Below, in pieces: positions 1-3,790 of a stretch of 6,191 bases of DNA. Both the position numbers and the translations under genes were made by a program. Below the pieces are notes generated by a model. That model did not search any database and was not told the origin of the DNA. It saw only the letters and a list, made by a program, of their open reading frames with translations. This DNA is from an uncultured Pseudodesulfovibrio sp. (GTDB lineage: Bacteria; Desulfobacterota; Desulfovibrionia; Desulfovibrionales; Desulfovibrionaceae): positions 1-6,191 of the forward strand of contig CAMYLL010000175.1 in assembly GCA_947259235.1 (NCBI GenBank), written 5' to 3'. Each line of letters opens with the position of its first letter. Position 1 is the first letter of the stretch.

Positions 1-81
1 ATCATCCTCATCGGCACGACCCCGCAGGAGGACGACATCACCCTGGTGGTGATCAAAGGCGTGGAGCGATCCGTCCAATAG
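1..81 (+). CDS. C-terminal end of a PP2C/SpoIIE-type serine phosphatase (5' truncated by window edge)
   Basis: Only the last 26 codons are present, read in frame 1 and ending in TAG. The visible tail contains GTTPQEDDITLVVIK, which matches the usual end of the SpoIIE/RsbU class of PP2C phosphatases, where an Asp of the DD(I/M)T motif helps hold the catalytic metal pair. Such proteins dephosphorylate anti-sigma antagonists or act as output domains of response regulators; which of these applies cannot be seen, because the sensor part lies upstream of the window. The gene is in the same direction as rsmG, 69 bases ahead of it, so the two could share a transcript. The family call rests on one short motif. 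Confidence 0.7.
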   Translation: MILIGTTPQEDDITLVVIKGVERSVQ

Positions 82-150
82 CGCCATTCGTCCCGTTGCA
101 CGTGCAGGATTTTCTGGATTGTTCTGACAAAATTCCGTATTTGCTGGCTC

Positions 151-816
151 ATGGCGCAGACACATCCCGCACCGGCAGAAATCGCCGCCGCCGCACGCTC
201 CCTGGGGCGTCCCGTCCAGGCCGACCAGGCCGCTTCCCTGGCCGACTATCTCGGCCAGTTGGTCAAGTGGAACAAAAAAATGAACCTTGTCGGCCCCTCG
301 GACTGGCGCACCATCTTCGACACCCTGGTTGTGGACAGCCTGTATCTGGCGGACTTCTTGGACGGCCTGGACCTGGCCGGGGAGCCCCTGTGCCTTGACC
401 TGGGAGCCGGAGCCGGGCTGCCGGGCATCCCTCTGCGCGTGCTCTGGACCCGGGGCGACTACTGGCTGGTAGAGAGCCGCGACAAGCGCGCCACCTTCAT
501 GAGCTCCGCCACGGGCCGCCTGGGGCTGACCGGAACCAACGTCTACCACGGCCGGGCCGAGGATGCCCTGTGCAGACTGGCCGACCGCGGGCAGCATGCC
601 ACGGCCGACCTCATCCTCAGCCGCGCCTTCATGCCCTGGCCCGCCCTGCTCGACTTCGTGCGCCCCATGCTCCGCCCCCGGGGCACGGTGGTCATCCTGG
701 CCAACACCCCGCCCCCGGAAGAGGCGGAGCTGCCCCCGGGCTGGTCCCTGGGCGACGTGGCCAGCTATCCCGTCGCAGGCAAGACCCGCTATTTCTGGTC
801 CCTGCGCCCGGCATAG
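151..816 (+). CDS. rsmG: 16S rRNA (guanine-527-N7)-methyltransferase RsmG (GidB)
   Basis: A 221-residue protein, close to the roughly 207 of E. coli RsmG. The family methylates N7 of G527 in 16S rRNA of the small subunit, using S-adenosylmethionine, in the cytoplasm; loss is known to give low-level streptomycin resistance. The N-terminal helical part carries WNKKMNLVG (residues 40-48). The SAM-binding motif I is DLGAGAGLPGIPL (83-95). ESRDKRATFM (108-117) corresponds to the motif II strand and following helix, HGRAED (133-138) lies at the adenine pocket, and SRAF (157-160) is a family signature. No ATG, GTG or TTG was seen close upstream in frame, so ATG 151 is used although no Shine-Dalgarno sequence precedes it. 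Unlike the common bacterial arrangement it is not next to mnmG or parA/parB here. It is followed by an intrinsic terminator at 933-956. Confidence 0.95.
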   Translation: MAQTHPAPAEIAAAARSLGRPVQADQAASLADYLGQLVKWNKKMNLVGPSDWRTIFDTLVVDSLYLADFLDGLDLAGEPLCLDLGAGAGLPGIPLRVLWTRGDYWLVESRDKRATFMSSATGRLGLTGTNVYHGRAEDALCRLADRGQHATADLILSRAFMPWPALLDFVRPMLRPRGTVVILANTPPPEEAELPPGWSLGDVASYPVAGKTRYFWSLRPA

Positions 817-932
817 CACGGCAGGCGGCAAGCCGCTTTCGATGCTATCCGGTTCAAACGCGCCTCGGCCGTGTCGAAAACTGCCTGAATCGAAACAGCC
901 CAACGACTTTGGACGAAACCACGCTTATTCCG

Positions 933-956
933 GCATCGGTCGGACGATGCTTTTTT
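933..956 (+). terminator. Intrinsic terminator downstream of rsmG
   Basis: A perfect 6-bp stem, GCATCG (933-938) with CGATGC (945-950), has a 6-base loop and runs straight into six T residues (951-956). It lies 117 bases after the rsmG stop and only 17 bases before the next plus-strand start codon, so it can act either as the end of the rsmG transcript or as an attenuator for the gene at 974. A second copy of CGATGC at 840-845 could pair with the left arm instead. Confidence 0.8.
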
Positions 957-973
957 CACAAAGGCGGACCCTC

Positions 974-1372
974 ATGTTCAGACAAAAGGAATGGTCCTTT
1001 ACAGGGGCCTCCGGCACACGACACCGCTTCTCCATCCTTCCCAAAAGCGAGAGGCTGCCTCAATCGCCCGGCGTTTTCATCCTGGCATACACCCATCCGC
1101 GCGGCCATATGGCGGGATGGCAGGTGAATCCCCTGTTCATAGGTCACGCCGACAACATGCGCTCAGCCCTTGATAACGAGGTCAGGCTGGATCAAGACCA
1201 GGGGACCATATGGAACAGCAATTTCGTGCTCCTGGAATCCGACGCTTCTATCAGGGAAACATGCGTGCGAGACCTGGAAGCTCATGCGTTGAAGGACCAT
1301 ACGACCGGATGCCCCATGCGCCCTCGCCGGACAGCCACGGCTCCGCGCACAGACAAACCCGCGCCCAAATAA
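974..1372 (+). CDS. Conserved-looking hypothetical protein, 132 residues
   Basis: I do not recognise a named family. The protein has no signal peptide, no membrane segment and no known catalytic motif. Residues 7-60 look like a folded domain: WSFTGASGTRHRFSILPKS, then GVFILAYTHPRGHMAGW and PLFIGHAD, alternating beta-like strands with Gly/Pro turns. A second part (79-104) reads IWNSNFVLLESD and REACV-like RETCVRDLEAH, while the tail from about 116 is basic, Pro/Thr-rich and probably disordered. The reading frame is open further upstream inside rsmG, but ATG 974 is preferred because an AAGGCGGA ribosome-binding sequence ends 5 bases before it and the upstream residues look like an out-of-frame rsmG shadow. 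G+C is lower than in rsmG (35/60 and 31/60 in two counted lines). Its promoter is unclear because a terminator ends 17 bases before the start. I am fairly sure it is a gene and unsure of its role. Confidence 0.7.
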   Translation: MFRQKEWSFTGASGTRHRFSILPKSERLPQSPGVFILAYTHPRGHMAGWQVNPLFIGHADNMRSALDNEVRLDQDQGTIWNSNFVLLESDASIRETCVRDLEAHALKDHTTGCPMRPRRTATAPRTDKPAPK

Positions 1373-1386
1373 AGACCGCCCCTGAA

Positions 1387-1422
1387 GACAAAGAGGTTGT
1401 CCGTTCGTGACAGTATTTGTCA
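1387..1422. repeat. Pair of short inverted repeats, operator-like
   Basis: GACAA-N5-TTGTC (1387-1401) is followed by TGACA-N5-TGTCA (1408-1422). Both contain the half-sites GACA and TGTC, and their centres (1394 and 1415) are 21 bases apart, about two helical turns. This spacing is what a pair of dimeric repressor sites would show, but there is no start codon of a believable gene just downstream. A chance arrangement remains possible. Confidence 0.3.
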
Positions 1423-1444
1423 TTGCCCCTTGGGACACAATGGC

Positions 1445-1499
1445 TTGGGCCACATCGCAAGCGGGTAATATATGCCCCCTGGTTGTGGAACAGGCCCAA
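1445..1499 (+). other. Bulged long hairpin (possible structured RNA, strand uncertain)
   Basis: TTGGGCCACA (1445-1454) can pair with TGTGG (1484-1488) and CCCAA (1495-1499), giving ten base pairs with a 6-base bulge on the right arm. An inner GGG (1463-1465) to CCC (1475-1477) pairing closes an AT-rich loop. TTGGGCC/GGCCCAA (1445-1451, 1493-1499) is an alternative 7-bp perfect pairing. No RNA family is recognised. The plus strand is proposed only because the neighbouring UUCG hairpin is in that direction. Confidence 0.3.
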
Positions 1500-1505
1500 A
1501 GAACA

Positions 1506-1519
1506 ATCGCTTCGGTGAT
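1506..1519 (+). other. Small hairpin capped by a C(UUCG)G tetraloop
   Basis: ATCGC (1506-1510) pairs with GTGAT (1515-1519), including one G-U pair, around the loop TTCG. On the plus-strand RNA this is the exceptionally stable C(UUCG)G tetraloop; the minus-strand RNA would have a CGAA loop instead. It sits 7 bases after the bulged hairpin. There is no T tract, so it is not a terminator by itself. Confidence 0.4.
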
Positions 1520-1543
1520 CTGCTTTACATGCCGAAAACAAGA

Positions 1544-1572
1544 AAATCCCCGAGCCTCACGCGTGGGGATTT
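1544..1572 (-). terminator. Probable intrinsic terminator of the lipoprotein gene
   Basis: AAATCCCC (1544-1551) and GGGGATTT (1565-1572) form a perfect 8-bp stem with a 13-base loop that contains the MluI-like palindrome ACGCGT. On the minus strand the 3' arm runs into TTTTCTTGTTTT, a good U-rich tail; on the plus strand only GTCC follows. It lies 88 bases downstream of the stop of the minus-strand lipoprotein gene. It may also weakly stop plus-strand transcription coming from 974-1372. Confidence 0.65.
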
Positions 1573-1582
1573 GTCCTAGCAT

Positions 1583-1634
1583 AAAGGCCGCAACAGAGAT
1601 TGCAACCGTCATGGTTCCAATCGAACGGCCCTTT
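1583..1634. repeat. Imperfect inverted repeat with long loop
   Basis: AAAGGCCG (1583-1590) matches CGGCCCTTT (1626-1634) as an inverted repeat with one extra C. Inside the loop, AACC and GGTT flank GTCAT, and GCAAC occurs twice. It lies between the lipoprotein stop and its probable terminator, so it would form the 3' untranslated region of that mRNA. Function unknown. Confidence 0.3.
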
Positions 1635-1660
1635 GATTATAAAAACAGAACGCCAGCCTA

Positions 1661-2209
1661 CTAGCGATTTTCCAATCCATTCTCTGCACGTCTTTTCCGA
1701 AGTTCATCCTTATTGTCGATGATGTACTTTTTCATCTTTTCCAACCCCGCCAGTTGGGTTGCATAGATGTCCTTATTTTGATCCTTGTCAACAAAATCGT
1801 ATGGGTGCTCGTTGTGCCATTGAATGGCTTCGTCAATAGTTGCGACATATTCATCGATGTCGCCTCCAATATACTCATTCAAAGGCCTCCCAACGGTTTC
1901 CAATAAACCGGAGAACAAGGCGGGATCTCCTGACGGCTTAAGCGAAGGGTTGGCTTTCAAATACGCTCTATAACGGATTTGTCCGACGTAAAACCATTTA
2001 ACAGCTTCCTGCTTTTCCCCTTCTGCGAACAGTTTGGTGGCGAGTGTAAAATAATTTGCAGGGTGGCCTTTGATCATCGCCTCTTCCACTTCATCTGCAC
2101 TCATGTTCGAAAGATTTGCAGGATATAATATGTCAGGGTTCTGATTTTTATGGGCAGAATTGCAACCGGCAACAAAGAGACAAAGCAAAGCCAAGAGTAT
2201 TTTTTTCAT
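1661..2209 (-). CDS. Small secreted lipoprotein of unknown function, AT-rich
   Basis: A 182-residue protein from ATG 2209. A TTG two codons upstream (2215) is also in frame but is not needed. The N-terminus MKKILLALLCLFVAGC is a classic type II signal peptide: two lysines, a hydrophobic stretch and a VAGC lipobox, so Cys16 should be lipidated after signal peptidase II cleavage and the protein anchored in an envelope membrane. Ser at +3 and Asn at +2 do not give the Asp+2 inner-membrane signal of enterics. The mature part is soluble and helical, with HPANYFTLATKLFAEGEKQEAVKWFY and GQIRYRAYLKANP (about 48-88), resembling a single TPR- or Sel1-like helix pair, then GRPLNEYIGGDIDEYVATIDEAIQWH. 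I have a memory of similar proteobacterial proteins with a phosphate-free HPxxYxxLAxxLFxxGxxxEAVxWFYxGQxRYR signature, without known function. No Shine-Dalgarno is visible. Counted G+C is 104/240 over four lines, far below its neighbours, which suggests transfer. Confidence 0.85.
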   Translation of the reverse strand: MKKILLALLCLFVAGCNSAHKNQNPDILYPANLSNMSADEVEEAMIKGHPANYFTLATKLFAEGEKQEAVKWFYVGQIRYRAYLKANPSLKPSGDPALFSGLLETVGRPLNEYIGGDIDEYVATIDEAIQWHNEHPYDFVDKDQNKDIYATQLAGLEKMKKYIIDNKDELRKRRAENGLENR

Positions 2210-2222
2210 ATCCAATCATAAG

Positions 2223-2251
2223 GTTATAGTTTCTTAAGGAAACTCCCCCAA
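2223..2251 (-). promoter_or_regulatory. Candidate sigma70-type promoter of the lipoprotein gene
   Basis: On the minus strand TTGGGG (2251-2246) and TATAAC (2228-2223) are separated by exactly 17 bases, matching 3/6 and 5/6 of the -35 and -10 consensus. The -35 box lies inside the stem of the terminator hairpin. Transcription would start around 2219-2216, leaving a leader of fewer than about 10 bases before ATG 2209, in line with the missing ribosome-binding site. The spacer contains the short inverted repeat GTTTC-CTTAA-GAAAC. Confidence 0.4.
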
Positions 2252-2277
2252 GTCTTGCGCTAGGGGGAGTTGTTTTT
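2241..2277. terminator. Strong 9-bp hairpin, likely bidirectional terminator
   Basis: AACTCCCCC (2241-2249) and GGGGGAGTT (2263-2271) form a perfect 9-bp stem with a 13-base loop. On the plus strand GTTTTT follows (2272-2277); on the minus strand the tail is TCCTT after the GAGTT arm, so weaker. The gene order calls for a minus-strand terminator here, about 90 bases behind the 84-residue gene that closes the right-hand cluster. No plus-strand gene ends nearby, so the better U tract on that strand could only serve antisense transcripts through the lipoprotein gene. Confidence 0.7.
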
Positions 2278-2306
2278 GCTTTAACTGCTTAAATATTTAT
2301 GAAACA

Positions 2307-2323
2307 CGTCTTGCCTGAAGACG
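2307..2323 (-). terminator. Weak hairpin after the right-hand gene cluster
   Basis: CGTCTT (2307-2312) and AAGACG (2318-2323) form a perfect 6-bp stem around GCCTG. On the minus strand it is followed by TGTTTCAT, a poor U tract. It begins 36 bases after the stop of the 84-residue gene and may assist the stronger hairpin at 2241-2271, or only protect the mRNA end. Confidence 0.35.
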
Positions 2324-2359
2324 CTCCCCTGAAAACAGTGCGTTCACACGCCGCGCCGA

Positions 2360-2614
2360 TCAGTCGCCGGAATCCTCGCGGGCTTCCTGCTCAATCGCCT
2401 CGCCCACGCCCTCCTCGCTGGTCAGCGAGGCGTAGGCATCCTTGAAGATGAGCCGGGTGGCCAGCTCGTCCGCCATCTCGCCCAGATCCATCAGAGTTTC
2501 GAGAAAGTCTATGATGGCCAGCCGCCGCTCCTCCTCGCCATGCTCGAACTCGAAGGCGCAGTCCCCGCTCGAAAAATATCCTTCAACCCGCTTGAGATAC
2601 TCGATGTCCAGCAT
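2360..2614 (-). CDS. Acidic hypothetical protein, 84 residues, last gene of the rlmH cluster
   Basis: Function not recognised. The protein is small, very rich in Glu and Asp, and has no signal peptide or membrane segment, so it should be cytoplasmic. It looks mostly helical: MLDIEYLKRVEGYF (1-14), then EHGEEERRLAIIDFLETLMDLGEMADELATRLIF (24-57), and an acidic tail that ends DSGD. Two ATG codons lie at the start (2620 and 2614); ATG 2614 is chosen because a GGAG sequence is 7 bases upstream of it and only 1 base from the other. It begins 12 bases after the rlmH stop, so translation is probably coupled. High G+C like the rest of the cluster and proper spacing support a real gene. A regulatory or chaperone-like partner role is only a guess. 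Confidence 0.75.
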   Translation of the reverse strand: MLDIEYLKRVEGYFSSGDCAFEFEHGEEERRLAIIDFLETLMDLGEMADELATRLIFKDAYASLTSEEGVGEAIEQEAREDSGD

Positions 2615-2621
2615 TGTCATT

Positions 2622-2625
2622 CTCC
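2622..2625 (-). promoter_or_regulatory. Ribosome-binding site that decides the start of the 84-residue gene
   Basis: ACGGAGA on the minus strand places GGAG 7 bases before ATG 2614 and 1 base before ATG 2620, favouring the internal start. It directly follows the rlmH stop codon (2629-2627), so ribosomes leaving rlmH can reload here. Confidence 0.6.
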
Positions 2626-2626
2626 G

Positions 2627-3097
2627 TCAGTCGTGGTGATATGGCATGTTCTTCAGTATAGTGGCGGCCCGGTAGAGCTGCTCCAGCAGCACCAGCCGCG
2701 CCAGCTCGTGGGGCAGGGTCATGTCGCTGAGGCGGATCCTCGCCCTGGCCGCGGCCTTGACCTCGTCCGACAGGCCAAAGGGACCGCCGATGACGAACAC
2801 CGGCCGCTGGTTGGGCGCGTCGGTCCACTTGCGCACGAAGTCCGCCAGTTGACGCGAGGTGAGGCGGTCGCCATGCTCGTCGAGGATGACCACCACGTCG
2901 CCGGGGCCGATCTTTGCCAGGATGGCCTCGCCCTCGCGGCGGCTCTTCTCCTCCGGGGGCAGCTTGCCCGGGGCGTCCTTGACCATGGTCTCGTCCAGCT
3001 TGAAGAACCGGCCGAGCTTCTTCCAGTACAGGGCGCACCCGTCGCGGGAAAACGACTCCTTGAGCTTGCCCACCCAGATGAATCCGAGCCCGGTCAT
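2627..3097 (-). CDS. rlmH: 23S rRNA (pseudouridine-1915-N3)-methyltransferase RlmH
   Basis: A 156-residue protein, almost the same length as E. coli RlmH (155). This SPOUT-class enzyme uses S-adenosylmethionine to methylate N3 of pseudouridine 1915 in helix 69 of 23S rRNA, acting on assembled 70S ribosomes. The trefoil-knot SAM site is clear: VVILDEHGDRLTS (69-81), FVIGGPFGLSDEV (101-113), and the long signature LSDMTLPHELARLVLLEQ plus LYRAATIL (123-148), ending in PYHHD (152-156), where the family has the conserved C-terminal YHxE-type tail. Its ATG shares one base with the TGA of the upstream phosphoesterase gene (TGATG), a typical mark of translational coupling. The protein acts as a homodimer in characterised members. 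In many genomes rlmH follows rsfS or a metallo-hydrolase gene; here it sits behind a phosphoesterase. Confidence 0.96.
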   Translation of the reverse strand: MTGLGFIWVGKLKESFSRDGCALYWKKLGRFFKLDETMVKDAPGKLPPEEKSRREGEAILAKIGPGDVVVILDEHGDRLTSRQLADFVRKWTDAPNQRPVFVIGGPFGLSDEVKAAARARIRLSDMTLPHELARLVLLEQLYRAATILKNMPYHHD

Positions 3098-3753
3098 CAG
3101 ACGCTCATCAGCTCGGCGGACAGCGCGCCGCCGGAAAAATCTATGCGCACGTAGCCGCCGCCAGCCAGCATGCCGGGGTTGATCACCGTGCTTGCACCGA
3201 TGCGGTCCACGGCGCGGGATTCGTGGATATGGCCGGTGAGCACCAGGTCCGGCTGCACCCGCTCGATAAAGGCCCGCACGCCGGGGCTGCCCACGTGCTC
3301 GCCGTCGCCCAGCATGTCCACCCGCGAGCCCAGCGGCGGCTCGTGCACGGCCACGATGAGCCGGTCGAAGGAACCGGCGGCGGCGTAGGTCTGGTCAAGC
3401 CAGCCTGCCAGGGTGGCCTCTGACACCTCGCCCGGGGTATCAAACGGCGTGGGCGTGGACAGGCCCACCCCCATCAGCCCGAGGCCGGGAGCCAGCTCGC
3501 GCACGCGCAGGTGGATATCCATGTCCCGCTCGCGCAGCACGGCCTGGACCGTGTCGGTGTCCATGTTGCCCGGCTGGGCCAGGATGCGCGGGTTGAGGGC
3601 CGCCACCGCGTCGATCACGCGGGCGGCAGACTGGCGGCTGCCCCTGTTGGTGATGTCGCCGGTGATGATCACCGCCTCGGCTCCGTCCAATCCCGGGATG
3701 GAGCCGAGCACGCCGATGCTCTCGTGTATGTCGCCAAAAGCTATCCAGTACAT
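3097..3753 (-). CDS. Calcineurin-type metallophosphoesterase
   Basis: A 218-residue cytoplasmic protein with the metal-binding motifs of the calcineurin-like superfamily in order: GDIH (residues 7-10, Asp8 and His10), GDITN (32-36, Asp33), GNMD (62-65, Asn63), VHEPP (136-140, His137) and GHIHES (174-179, His175 and His177), with INPG (191-194) after it as in small YfcE/MJ0936-like members. These use two metals to hydrolyse phosphodiesters or phosphomonoesters; the substrate cannot be predicted. The GNMD motif has Met where many members have His, as the GNCD subclass does, and GDITN has Asn at the fifth place. ATG 3753 is forced because GDIH begins at residue 7, although no Shine-Dalgarno is seen. 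The gene starts 37 bases after the lon-like stop and overlaps rlmH by one base, so it belongs to one operon. Confidence 0.92.
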   Translation of the reverse strand: MYWIAFGDIHESIGVLGSIPGLDGAEAVIITGDITNRGSRQSAARVIDAVAALNPRILAQPGNMDTDTVQAVLRERDMDIHLRVRELAPGLGLMGVGLSTPTPFDTPGEVSEATLAGWLDQTYAAAGSFDRLIVAVHEPPLGSRVDMLGDGEHVGSPGVRAFIERVQPDLVLTGHIHESRAVDRIGASTVINPGMLAGGGYVRIDFSGGALSAELMSV

Positions 3754-3790
3754 GGTGTCGTGATGGTTTGCGGTCCGCCGGGAAGGGCGG

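Larger units (their letters stand above)
1373..1660. other. Gene-free 288-base interval rich in inverted repeats
   Basis: No convincing protein gene is present: the open frames across it on both strands give Cys/Arg-rich low-quality translations without motifs or ribosome-binding sites. It holds, in order, two short inverted repeats (1387-1422), a bulged long-range hairpin (1445-1499), a UUCG-capped hairpin (1506-1519), a strong 8-bp hairpin (1544-1572) and an imperfect inverted repeat (1583-1634). It separates a plus-strand gene ending at 1372 from a convergent minus-strand gene ending at 1661, so at least one hairpin is expected to be a terminator; the others are unexplained. Confidence 0.6.

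Noticed and set aside
97..106. Perfect 10-base palindrome TGCACGTGCA between the phosphatase stop and rsmG
   Set aside because: No loop for an RNA hairpin, no T tract and no paired promoter boxes; a single palindrome of this size in GC-rich DNA is weak evidence for an operator.
108..126. Tandem near-repeat GGATTTTCT / GGATTGTTCT ahead of rsmG
   Set aside because: Two units of about ten bases only, with differences; not a repeat array and no evidence of a regulatory role.
823..839. Short hairpin AGGCGG-CAAG-CCGCTT followed by TTT right after rsmG
   Set aside because: Its stem has only four GC pairs plus a wobble and the T run is three bases; the hairpin at 933-956 is a much better terminator.
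1163..1612. 149-residue open frame on the minus strand
   Set aside because: It overlaps the better-supported plus-strand gene 974-1372, runs through the probable terminator, is Cys/Arg-rich without motifs, and has no ribosome-binding site.
1636..1641. Perfect TATAAT -10 box on the minus strand near the end of the lipoprotein gene
   Set aside because: No -35-like hexamer at 16-18 bases and no extended -10; it lies in an AT-rich patch where it can arise by chance.
1407..1664. 85-residue open frame on the plus strand
   Set aside because: No Shine-Dalgarno, no recognisable fold and several rare-looking residue patterns; it crosses all the inverted repeats of the interval.
2540..3154. 204-residue open frame antisense to the 84-residue gene and rlmH
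   Set aside because: It is the GC-rich shadow of two well-supported minus-strand genes. The long open frames opposite the lon-like gene (4920-5513, 5514-5774) are rejected for the same reason.
3775..3790. CCGCC/GGCGG hairpin between the lon-like gene and the phosphoesterase gene
   Set aside because: No T tract on either strand, and five GC pairs are easily expected in this composition; the genes look co-transcribed.
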